Shown: positions 8,054 through 15,228 of the stretch, piece after piece
How positions within the stretch are numbered: the first letter of the stretch is position 1
How the letters are laid out: each line of letters begins with the position of its first letter
Program-made: the position numbers and the translations under genes
Source: Lentisphaerota bacterium
GTDB lineage: Bacteria; Verrucomicrobiota; Kiritimatiellia; UBA8416; VGWJ01
Direction: 5' to 3'
Assembly (NCBI GenBank): GCA_016873635.1
Contig: VGWJ01000017.1
Coordinates: forward strand, 1-49,754
DNA: 49,754 nt
Notes under the pieces: generated by a model
Databases searched by the model: none
Seen by the model: only the letters and a program-made list of their open reading frames with translations
Told to the model about the DNA's origin: nothing

Positions 8054-8650
8054 ATGCCTGAATCAATGAACCTGTTCGCGGTCTTTTTCTCGGCCGTGTT
8101 CACGGGCAACATCCTGCTGACCAACTACCTGGGCATGTGCTCGTTCCTGGGAGCCTCGCGCGAAGTGAAGACGGCGCTGGGCCTGGGCACGGCGGTGGTG
8201 TTCGTCATGGCCGCGACCGGCGCGCTGAACTGGCTCATCTATTGCCTGGTGCTCGTGCCCCTTGACCTTGTCTACCTGCGTTTCATCGTCTTCATCGTGG
8301 TCATCGCCGCCTTCGTGCAGGTCGTGGAGATGATCATCGAGCGCACCAGCGAGCGCCTCCATGCCGCGCTGGGGATCTTTCTACCCCTGATCACGGTCAA
8401 CTGCGCGATCATGGGCGCCAGCCTCTTCATGGTGATACGCAACTACGGCCTGGGCGAGGCCTTCGCCTACGGAACCGGCAGCGGGCTGGGCTGGGCGCTG
8501 GCCATCCTGGCCATGGCGGGCATCCGCCAGAAGATGGCCAAGGCCCGCGTTCCCAGGGGGCTGGAAGGCGCGGGCATCACGCTGATTATCGCCGGCATAA
8601 TGGCGCTGGCCTTCGTCGGGTTCAACGGGATGCTGAGCGCGGGCCCCTGA
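8054..8650 (+). CDS. nqrE: Na+-NQR subunit E
   Basis: A 198-aa six-helix membrane protein, colinear with NqrE: NILLTNYLGMCSFLG near the start, ALGIFLPLITVNCAIMG in the middle, and LAILAMAGIRQKM toward the end. The cysteines in LGMC and VNC are the conserved pair near the intramembrane iron site. ATG 8054 has GGGGAGA upstream. It follows nqrD after 24 bp and precedes nqrF after 11 bp, so the five genes form one operon. Confidence 0.95.
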   Translation: MPESMNLFAVFFSAVFTGNILLTNYLGMCSFLGASREVKTALGLGTAVVFVMAATGALNWLIYCLVLVPLDLVYLRFIVFIVVIAAFVQVVEMIIERTSERLHAALGIFLPLITVNCAIMGASLFMVIRNYGLGEAFAYGTGSGLGWALAILAMAGIRQKMAKARVPRGLEGAGITLIIAGIMALAFVGFNGMLSAGP

Positions 8651-8661
8651 GTGCTGCAACC

Positions 8662-9765
8662 ATGCTCATGGCTTTCCTCATCGCCGTCGGTGTCGTTTGC
8701 GCCATCAACACGGCGCTGGCCCTGCTCATGGTCGCCGCCGAGGCGTTCATCGCCGACTACGGCGCGTGCACGATCACGGTGAACGGCGAAAGGAAGCTCG
8801 CCGTGGAAGGCGGCCAGTCGCTGCTTTCCACGCTCAAGGCCGAGCGCATCTTCATACCTTCGGCATGCGGCGGCCGGGGTTCCTGCGGGCTGTGCAAGTG
8901 CCGCGTCACGGGCGGCGCCGGCAACCCATTGCCCACCGAAGAGCCCTGGCTGTCGGCGGAAGAGAAGGCGCAGGGCGTCCGGCTGTCGTGCCAGGTGCGC
9001 GTCAAGGGCGACCTGGCGATCGTCATTCCCGCGGAACTGTTCAACGTCGTTCAGTATACGACGCGCGTCACCGCCATCCGCGACCTCACGCACGACATCA
9101 GGGAGCTGCGCCTCAGACTCCTCGAGCCCGCGGCGATCCGGTTCGCGGCGGGCCAGTTCATTCAGTTCGAGGTTCCGCCCTACGATCTCACCGACGAACC
9201 CGTCTACCGGGCCTATTCGGTCGCGTCGCCGCCCTCGGTGCGCGGGGAGATCGAGCTGGAGATCCGCTACGTGCCCGAAGGCATATGCACGACCTACGTG
9301 CATCGCCACCTGAAGGTTGGCGACGCCGTCACGATCAACGGCCCCTACGGCGATTTCCGCCTGCGGGACGGCGAAAGGGAAATCATCTTCATCGCCGGCG
9401 GCTCGGGCATGGCGCCGATCAAGTCCATCCTGTACGACATGCGCGAGAAGGGCATCCGCCGCAAGGCCACGTACTTCTTCGGCGCCAAGGCGCTTCGGGA
9501 CCTCTTTCTCCTGGACGAGATGCGCGCCATGGAAAAAGCGCTTCCGGCCTTCCGTTTCGTGCCGGCCCTGTCGGCCCCGGAGGCGGCCGACGACTGGTCC
9601 GGGGAGCGCGGCCTGATCACGGAAGTGGTCGGCCGGCGCGTGCCGGACGCCTCCGCGATGGAGGCCTATCTCTGCGGCAGCCCGCTCATGATCGACGCCT
9701 GCATCGAAGTGCTGAAAAGGAAAGGCCTTGCCGAAGACCGGATTTTCTACGACAAGTTCGCATGA
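8662..9765 (+). CDS. nqrF: Na+-NQR subunit F, NADH-oxidising
   Basis: A 367-aa subunit that takes electrons from NADH. It has one N-terminal membrane helix (about 3-30), a plant-type [2Fe-2S] ferredoxin domain with Cys69, Cys75, Cys78 and Cys110, then an FAD domain (RAYSVASPP) and a NADH-binding domain (GGSGMAPIKS, LCGSPLM) of the ferredoxin-reductase type. The presence of this subunit shows that the cluster is Nqr and not Rnf. It is somewhat shorter than the usual 407 aa, mostly through a compact FAD region. Its stop overlaps the start of the next gene (ATGA, 9762-9765). Confidence 0.95.
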   Translation: MLMAFLIAVGVVCAINTALALLMVAAEAFIADYGACTITVNGERKLAVEGGQSLLSTLKAERIFIPSACGGRGSCGLCKCRVTGGAGNPLPTEEPWLSAEEKAQGVRLSCQVRVKGDLAIVIPAELFNVVQYTTRVTAIRDLTHDIRELRLRLLEPAAIRFAAGQFIQFEVPPYDLTDEPVYRAYSVASPPSVRGEIELEIRYVPEGICTTYVHRHLKVGDAVTINGPYGDFRLRDGEREIIFIAGGSGMAPIKSILYDMREKGIRRKATYFFGAKALRDLFLLDEMRAMEKALPAFRFVPALSAPEAADDWSGERGLITEVVGRRVPDASAMEAYLCGSPLMIDACIEVLKRKGLAEDRIFYDKFA

Positions 9766-10235
9766 GCATGAAGCAAACGCCCGCTCTTGACGCGGCCCGG
9801 CGGCAGATGCGCCCCGGCGCGATCGTGCGCGACGGTTTCCTGGGCGCGGACAGGCGGCCGCTGGTCGACATTCTGGACGCTGACGACGCGGCGGTTAAGC
9901 GGCTGGGATACACCCATGCGGCCCTGGCCGGCCGCATGCGCGAGTTGCGGGCGGCCGGCGCGCGCGGGTTGGGCGAAGCCGTGTGCGTGCCCCCGCATTT
10001 CGAGGTGCGCGTGGACAGCGTCCGCGGCAAGCTCCCCTGCCCTTTCGGTCACCCCGGCCTCTATCCCAAGACCAACATCACGGTAAAGAACCTCGCCCAG
10101 GGCGGGCGCGCGATCACCTACACGGACCTGGGCATCCACATGATCGAGGAGCACGGGTTCTACGAAGGGCGGGGCGCCCGCTTTCGCGCGGACCCCGCCG
10201 AACTCGCCCGGATTCTCGAGCCGCCGCGCGCTTGA
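9762..10235 (+). CDS. Protein of unknown function coupled to nqrF
   Basis: A 157-aa soluble protein that I do not recognise. It starts at ATG 9762 inside the nqrF stop codon; ATG 9768 is a second option. No signal peptide or membrane helix is visible. The centre contains the striking segment CPFGHPGLYPKTN followed by ITVKN and ITYTDLGIHMIEEHGFYEG, which looks conserved and could hold a small active or binding site with one cysteine and two histidines. Base composition matches its neighbours. Tight coupling to nqrBCDEF suggests a role in assembly or regulation of the pump, but this is inference from position only. Confidence 0.75.
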   Translation: MSMKQTPALDAARRQMRPGAIVRDGFLGADRRPLVDILDADDAAVKRLGYTHAALAGRMRELRAAGARGLGEAVCVPPHFEVRVDSVRGKLPCPFGHPGLYPKTNITVKNLAQGGRAITYTDLGIHMIEEHGFYEGRGARFRADPAELARILEPPRA

Positions 10236-10395
10236 GGCCGCGGGCCTGACAGCCGGTCGCCGGCGGGACGCGGCGGCCCGAGGTTGCCGACGTCGTTGAC
10301 CCGATCGTGCCTTCGCCGGCGTCCCGACCGCGGCAGGGAGCGCAGCACGGGATAGACCGTCCCTTGCGTGGGCACGCAGAGGTTCCGGGAGCGTC

Positions 10396-10423
10396 ACTTG
10401 CCGCTTGCCACTTGCCGCCCGAC
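10396..10423. repeat. Degenerate tandem heptamer tract
   Basis: Three copies of RCTTGCC (10396-10416) and a decayed fourth, in the 240-bp gap before the aminotransferase gene. The reverse complement unit, GCGGCAA in one rotation, differs by one base from CCGGCAA of the tract at 47539. Confidence 0.6.
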
Positions 10424-10475
10424 ACGCCACACTCCCCGCCCTGCACGCTGAGCTAACGGAAAGGACTGCGTCGAA

Positions 10476-11696
10476 ATGGATATCCAGGCTCTCTTTGCCG
10501 CGCGCATAGGCGGGCGCGCGTTCGGCACTTCGGCCGACATCTACAAGTTCGAGAAGATCAAGCGCGCCAAGGCCGCGGCCCGCGCGGCGCGGCCGGACGT
10601 CGATCTGCTGGACTTCGGCGTCGGCGAGCCCGACCGGCCCGCCCCTCCGGCCGTGCGTGAGGCGCTGAAGAAGGCCGTGGACGATCCCGCCAACCGCGGC
10701 TACGCCGACAACGGCATCCCCGCTTTCAAGGAAGCGGCGGCCCGCTACATGGAAACCTTCCTCGGCGTGGGCGGGCTGGACCCGGCCACCGAGATCACGC
10801 ACAGCATCGGTTCGAAGTCGGCCCTGGCCATGCTGCCGCTGTGCTTCATAGACCCGGGCGACGTGTCCATCGTGACTTCCCCCGGCTACCCCGTGCTGGC
10901 CACGCACACCGCCTACCTGGGCGGCACGGTCCACAAGGCGCCGCTCACCCCCGAAAACGGCTTCCGCCCGGACCTGGCGTCCATCCCTCCGGCCGTGGCG
11001 CGGCGGGCCAAGCTCTTCTACGTGAACTACCCCAACAACCCCACCGGCGCCGCGCCCGACGAGGAGTTCTTCGACCGCCTGATCGCTTTCGCCGGTGAAC
11101 ACAGCATTCTCATCGTGCAGGACGCGGCCTACGCCACGCTGGTCTACGGCCGCGCGCCGCTCTCGATTCTGAGCCGCCCCGGCGGCAAGGAAACCGCGAT
11201 CGAACTGCATTCCATGAGCAAGAGCTACAACATGACCGGCTGGCGCCTGGGGTTCGTCGCCGGCGCGGCCCGGCTCGTGCAGGCCTTCGCGGAAGTGAAG
11301 GACAACTGCGACTCCGGGCAGTTCAAGGCCATCCAGCTCGCGGCCTGCGCGGGCATCGCCGACCGCGCCGTTTCCGACGCGATCCGCGACCGCTACGAAG
11401 CGCGCCTGCGCAAACTGGTGGCGGCGCTGCGGACGGCGGGGTTCGACGCGCGCATGCCCGGCGGCACGTTCTACCTGTATGTGCCGGCTCCCACCGCCGC
11501 GCGGGACGCTGCCTTCCGCAACGCCGAGGACGCGTCGCAGCACCTGATCCGCGAACACTCGATATCCACCGTGCCCTGGGACGACGCCGGGGCGTATCTG
11601 CGCTTCTCGGCCACCTTCGAGTCGCGCGGCGACGACGACGACCGCGTGATCGCGGAGTTGGGCGAACGCCTCGCCGCGGCGGAACTGAGGTGGTGA
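10476..11696 (+). CDS. dapL: Class I/II aminotransferase, probable LL-diaminopimelate aminotransferase
   Basis: A 406-aa fold-type I PLP enzyme. The cofactor lysine is Lys249 in SMSKSYNMTGWR, a form typical of the DapL2 branch; YPNNPTG and the Asp216 region (QDAAYATL) are also in place, as is an arginine in RFSATFES near the C-terminus. DapL makes LL-diaminopimelate directly from tetrahydrodipicolinate for lysine and peptidoglycan and is the usual route in PVC bacteria. Close relatives act on alanine or aspartate, so the substrate is likely but not proven. ATG 10476 has AAGGACT upstream. It converges on purC with 67 bp between, which include a heptamer repeat. Confidence 0.8.
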   Translation: MDIQALFAARIGGRAFGTSADIYKFEKIKRAKAAARAARPDVDLLDFGVGEPDRPAPPAVREALKKAVDDPANRGYADNGIPAFKEAAARYMETFLGVGGLDPATEITHSIGSKSALAMLPLCFIDPGDVSIVTSPGYPVLATHTAYLGGTVHKAPLTPENGFRPDLASIPPAVARRAKLFYVNYPNNPTGAAPDEEFFDRLIAFAGEHSILIVQDAAYATLVYGRAPLSILSRPGGKETAIELHSMSKSYNMTGWRLGFVAGAARLVQAFAEVKDNCDSGQFKAIQLAACAGIADRAVSDAIRDRYEARLRKLVAALRTAGFDARMPGGTFYLYVPAPTAARDAAFRNAEDASQHLIREHSISTVPWDDAGAYLRFSATFESRGDDDDRVIAELGERLAAAELRW

Positions 11697-11698
11697 AC

Positions 11699-11719
11699 GG
11701 TGGTCGGTGGTCGGTGGCA
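11699..11719. repeat. Tandem heptamer repeat, GGTGGTC x 3
   Basis: GGTGGTC, GGTGGTC, GGTGGCA begin two bases after the aminotransferase stop codon. The reverse-strand unit is CCGACCA, one base from the CCGACAA unit at 2663. Confidence 0.75.
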
Positions 11720-11763
11720 GGTCCGGCAGTGGCGGCATGCCATCCGGCCGACGGCCGGGAACC

Positions 11764-12723
11764 CTACTGCCTGAACCGCTCCAGCGCCTTTGACATACGC
11801 GCCAGCGGCGGCTCGTCGCCGACCGTGAAGTCGCGGCCGGTGATCAGCTCGTAGGCGCTGATGTAGCGCCGCGCCGCCTCGATCCGCACCTCGTCGGTCA
11901 GCCGGGGCGGCGGACCGTCGCCGAGGAACCCCCGGTCGGCGAGCCATTCGCGCACGTATTCCTTGTCCAGCTTGCGCTGTTCCTCGCCCGCCGCGAAACG
12001 TTCGAGGTAGGTGTCGGTGAACCAATAGCGCGACGAATCCGGCGTGTTGATCTCGTCGGTCACCACCAGGCGCCCGCCGAGGCGTCCGAGCTCGTACTTC
12101 GTGTCGACGAATATGAGTCCGCGCGCGGCGGCGTGCTTGACGCCGAAGTCGTAGAGCTTGAGGCAGACCGCCGCCGCTTCGTCGAACGTGTCCCCGTCGA
12201 TGAGCCCTTCGGCGACGGCCTCGTCCCGCGACACGTTGCGGTCGTGCTTCTCGAGCTTGGTGGTGGGCGTGACGATCGGCTTGTCCAGCTTCTGGTTCTT
12301 GCGCAGCCCTTCCGGCAGCCTGTTCCCGCAGAAATCGCGCACGCCGCGTTCGTAGTTGTACCAGGCCGATGTCTTCGTGACGCCCGTGATGTATCCGCGC
12401 ACCACGAACTCGATGGGCAGTTGCTCGCACTCCGCGACGAGCATCACGGCCGGATCGGGGGTTTCGAGCATGTGGTTGGCCGCCACGCCGCGCGTCCGCT
12501 CAAACCAGAACGCCGCGAGCTGGGTCAGCACCTGGCCCTTGAACGGCACCGTCCCGAGCACGCAGTCAAAGGCCGAGATGCGATCGGTGGCCACGATCAG
12601 GCGTTGCCCGTCGCGCTTGTACGAATCGCGCACCTTGCCGCGCTCGAAGGCGCCGAGTCCGCTGAAGTCCGTCGCCGCGACCGTCCGCGAAAGCTCCGCC
12701 CTGATTCGTGATTCGGAAATCAT
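11764..12723 (-). CDS. purC: Phosphoribosylaminoimidazole-succinocarboxamide synthase
   Basis: SAICAR synthetase, 319 aa, the purine-synthesis ligase that joins aspartate to CAIR using ATP. Family features run in order: GKVRDSY, IVATDRISAFDC, NHMLETPDP, EFVVRGYITG, FVDTKYELG, VTDEINTPDSSRYW and LDKEYVREWL. Its length fits the roughly 300-aa form rather than the short 240-aa one. It starts with ATG 12723 inside the stop of the upstream amidase gene (ATGA overlap) and lacks its own strong ribosome-binding site, so translation depends on coupling. A purine gene at the end of an operon with nrdR links it to nucleotide supply. Confidence 0.95.
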   Translation of the reverse strand: MISESRIRAELSRTVAATDFSGLGAFERGKVRDSYKRDGQRLIVATDRISAFDCVLGTVPFKGQVLTQLAAFWFERTRGVAANHMLETPDPAVMLVAECEQLPIEFVVRGYITGVTKTSAWYNYERGVRDFCGNRLPEGLRKNQKLDKPIVTPTTKLEKHDRNVSRDEAVAEGLIDGDTFDEAAAVCLKLYDFGVKHAAARGLIFVDTKYELGRLGGRLVVTDEINTPDSSRYWFTDTYLERFAAGEEQRKLDKEYVREWLADRGFLGDGPPPRLTDEVRIEAARRYISAYELITGRDFTVGDEPPLARMSKALERFRQ

Positions 12724-13343
12724 GTTCTGAGCTCGACGACGTGTTCGTACAGATTGCGTCCGGGGCAGGCGGTCGCATTGAGATCGCGGTGCCCGTAGAC
12801 CCGGTACCGCTTGATCATGAAGATCTCGCGCAGTCGCGCGGTCAGCGCGTCGAGGACCTTGATCTGGGCCGGCACGGGGCGCTGCTCATCGAAATTACCC
12901 ATCAGCATGACGCCAAGGTTGCCCTCGTTCGCGCCGGACACGTGCGCGCCTTCGTACGCCAGCGAGCGTCCTTCCCACACGCGGCCCGCGTGGTCGATGA
13001 CAAAATGATAGCCGATGTCCCCGTAGCCGCGCGCCCGGTGGCCGGCGCAGACGTTGCGGACCGCGCATTCGACGGCGTTGCGGTCCGTCTCCACCCTCGC
13101 CCACTGGCCGAGGTGGTGCACGGTCAGCCGGTTGTATCCGCCGGCTTCGCGCAACAGCCACGTCTTCGCCGGCTGGTCGTCCCACTCCGCGCGCCGGACC
13201 AGGTCCGCGCAGCCGTCCAGGGCCCCCAGGTCCACGCAGCCCAGCGGACGTTTGACGACCGCGGCGCCCGCGCGGCGTGCGCCGACCGCGGCCACGGCCA
13301 GCGCGCCGAGGCCCTGCAACATGAACTGGCGCCGCGTGCGCAT
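12720..13343 (-). CDS. Tat-exported N-acetylmuramoyl-L-alanine amidase (Amidase_2/PGRP fold)
   Basis: A 207-aa protein with a Tat signal (TRRQFMLQ, then a hydrophobic run to about residue 27) followed by a peptidoglycan-recognition/T7-lysozyme-type domain. Zinc ligands appear as His76/His77 in TVHHLGQ, His185 in GHRDL and Cys193 in ACPG, so it should be catalytically active and cut the amide between muramic acid and the stem peptide. GYHFVIDHAGRVWEGR is the usual core strand. ATG 13343 gives the signal peptide; a longer open frame to 13436 has no better site. It overlaps purC by four bases and follows the unknown gene after 14 bp. Confidence 0.88.
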   Translation of the reverse strand: MRTRRQFMLQGLGALAVAAVGARRAGAAVVKRPLGCVDLGALDGCADLVRRAEWDDQPAKTWLLREAGGYNRLTVHHLGQWARVETDRNAVECAVRNVCAGHRARGYGDIGYHFVIDHAGRVWEGRSLAYEGAHVSGANEGNLGVMLMGNFDEQRPVPAQIKVLDALTARLREIFMIKRYRVYGHRDLNATACPGRNLYEHVVELRT

Positions 13344-13357
13344 GTCGGGTTTCCCTA

Positions 13358-13954
13358 TCACAAATCCAGGTTCATGACAAGCGGCGTGTCTTTCCATCCG
13401 CGCGCCCGTCCGGCCCGCGCAAGCCTGGCGCGGCACAGTCCGATGGTCTCATCCGCCAGCCGCGCCACGGCGGCGTCGCCGCGGGCGCGCCCCAGCAGGC
13501 GCGTCGCGGCGCCGCACACGTGCCGCAGTCCCAGCGCGCCGCGGCCGCCGGCCCGGTCCCAGCATTCGGCCAGGGAGTCGACGACCGCGCCCAGGGCCGT
13601 GAAGAAGAAGAGCTCCAGCGCGGCGTCCTCGCGCAGAAGGATGCGGCGCAGGTCCAGGATCCACATCGCGCCGCCGCCGGTCACATCCCACTCGGCGGGA
13701 CGCGCCATGCCCGTCCCCATGAGGAGCACGCGGCGCGCGGCCTGACGTTCGCCCAGTCCGGCCAGCGCGCGCGAGGTCAGCGCGGCCAGGTTGCCGGCGC
13801 CCGCCTCCCTGACGACGTAATGCGCCACGGCGCGGGCCAGGTCCTCCACGGCCGCCCCGTCGACCGTGTCCTGCGCCCGGCAAAGCGCCCGTATTTCGGC
13901 GCTGACGCGCTCGTCGCGCTCGTCGCCTCCCCATTGCTGAGCGTTCCAGATCAT
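13358..13954 (-). CDS. Alpha-helical protein of unknown function between nrdR and the amidase
   Basis: A 198-aa protein that I do not recognise. It starts with ATG 13954 overlapping the nrdR stop by four bases. The sequence is rich in alanine, arginine and leucine and is predicted almost all helical, with a more hydrophobic patch (LELFFFTALGAVVDSLAECW, about residues 113-132) that could be buried or membrane-associated. There is no signal peptide. MGTGMARPAEWDV is the only distinctive loop. Its place between a nucleotide-reductase regulator and a cell-wall amidase gives no clear role. Coding is supported by length and by overlaps at one end and a short gap at the other. Confidence 0.7.
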   Translation of the reverse strand: MIWNAQQWGGDERDERVSAEIRALCRAQDTVDGAAVEDLARAVAHYVVREAGAGNLAALTSRALAGLGERQAARRVLLMGTGMARPAEWDVTGGGAMWILDLRRILLREDAALELFFFTALGAVVDSLAECWDRAGGRGALGLRHVCGAATRLLGRARGDAAVARLADETIGLCRARLARAGRARGWKDTPLVMNLDL

Positions 13955-14403
13955 TTCTTGATCAGGCCTTCGATGGCGCTCAGGAACTGGTTGAGATCCT
14001 GAAAACGGCGGTATACCGACGCGAACCTGACGTAGGCCACGTCGTCCGTCGCTTCGAGGCGGTCCATCACCGCCTTGCCGATGCGCTCGCTGGGAACCTC
14101 GCTTTCGAACTCGCTCTCCATCTGGTCGATGATGGCGTCCACCATGCTCTCGATGTCCGAAGCGGCGACCGGACGCTTCTCGCAGGCCCGCAGGATGCCG
14201 GCCACGAGTTTGCGGCGGTCGAACTCCTCGCGCCGCCCGTCGCGTTTGACCACCTGCATGCGCGGCTTAACGACCTCCTCGTAGGTCGTAAAGCGCTTGC
14301 CGCAGCCCAGGCACATCCGCCGGCGCCGGATCACGGCTTCGTTCCGCGCCGCGCGGCTGTCTATGACTTTGTCCTCGGCGTGTCCGCATCTCGGGCAGCG
14401 CAT
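13951..14403 (-). CDS. nrdR: Transcriptional repressor NrdR
   Basis: A 150-aa NrdR of standard length: an N-terminal zinc ribbon with Cys3, Cys6, Cys31 and Cys34 (MRCPRCG and CLGCGKRF), then an ATP-cone domain beginning near VVKRDGRREEFDRRK. NrdR senses ATP/dATP and represses ribonucleotide reductase genes through paired NrdR boxes. No nrd gene is in the window. It lies six bases after the response regulator stop codon, inside an operon that ends with purC, so it may be expressed with purine synthesis. Confidence 0.97.
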   Translation of the reverse strand: MRCPRCGHAEDKVIDSRAARNEAVIRRRRMCLGCGKRFTTYEEVVKPRMQVVKRDGRREEFDRRKLVAGILRACEKRPVAASDIESMVDAIIDQMESEFESEVPSERIGKAVMDRLEATDDVAYVRFASVYRRFQDLNQFLSAIEGLIKK

Positions 14404-14408
14404 GGACG

Positions 14409-15197
14409 TCAGGTCTCCAGGGCCTGGCCGACCGCCGCCACGACGGCGGGCGCGTTGCTGCTGCGCACGAACCTGCTGATGCGCAGGCTGGACTTCGTGA
14501 ACCGCGCTTCGGGCACCTCCGCCTGGCTGTCGTCGTACAACACGATCGGCACCGTTTTGGTGGTGGGCATGGTGCGCAGCACCTTGGCCACGGCGTCGCC
14601 GTTCATGCCCGCCAGCACAAGCTTCACGGCGATCGCGTCGGGCCGCGAAACGATCGCCCGCTCGAGCACGTCGGGGCCGTGCGCCACCGGTTCGACGACG
14701 TATCCCGCGGCCGTGAGCGCCGCGACCAGGCTTTCGCGTACCGCGCCGTCGTCCTCGCCCAGCAGCACCTTTTTCTTCTGCGCCGCCTTGTGCGTTCCGC
14801 CCGGCTGTTCCTCGCCGCTGCGGAGGAACACGATCCGGCTGATTTCCAGGAGCAGGTCGCCGGGATCGCAGGGCTTGGCCACGAAGCCGTCCACGTCCAC
14901 GTTGGCGAAGAATTCCGCCATGTTCGCGCGGGCCGTGAGAACCAGCACGGGGTACTTCGGCTTGCCGTCGGCCGACGAGATGGCCTTGAGAAACCCGACC
15001 CCGCCCATGCCGGGCATGCTCATGTCCAGCACGATCAGGTCCGGCCTGGTGTGCGCCAGCCGTTTCAGCCCCTCCTCGCCGCTGTCGGCCATCACGACGC
15101 GGTAACCTTCAAAAGTCAGGAAATCGCTGAGCGTGACGAGCAGGCTGGTGTCGTCGTCTATCAACAGGATCGTCTTCTTTGTCTCTTCCGACGGCAT
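14409..15197 (-). CDS. Two-receiver response regulator, second receiver degenerate
   Basis: A 262-aa protein of two CheY-like receiver domains and no output domain. The first has the full set: IDDD acidic cluster, Asp58 (LIVLD), Thr88 (LVLTA) and Lys108 (AKPC). The second (about residues 143-262) keeps the acidic EDD but has Lys192 where the phosphoacceptor aspartate should be (AVKLVLAGMNG), and its later Thr and Lys positions are lost, so it is a pseudo-receiver. A linker rich in Gly and Lys (GGTHKAAQKKK) joins them. ATG 15197 has GGAGAGA seven bases upstream. It follows the hybrid kinase after 31 bp and is its likely phosphorelay partner. Confidence 0.9.
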   Translation of the reverse strand: MPSEETKKTILLIDDDTSLLVTLSDFLTFEGYRVVMADSGEEGLKRLAHTRPDLIVLDMSMPGMGGVGFLKAISSADGKPKYPVLVLTARANMAEFFANVDVDGFVAKPCDPGDLLLEISRIVFLRSGEEQPGGTHKAAQKKKVLLGEDDGAVRESLVAALTAAGYVVEPVAHGPDVLERAIVSRPDAIAVKLVLAGMNGDAVAKVLRTMPTTKTVPIVLYDDSQAEVPEARFTKSSLRISRFVRSSNAPAVVAAVGQALET

Positions 15198-15228
15198 GGC
15201 CGTTCTCTCCTTCTGCGACCGGTTCCCG

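Noticed and set aside
5814-9765. An Rnf complex instead of Nqr, suggested by the short NqrB and NqrC
   Set aside because: NqrF with its plant-type ferredoxin and NADH domains is present, NqrD and NqrE match Nqr closely, and no RnfB or RnfC gene is here.
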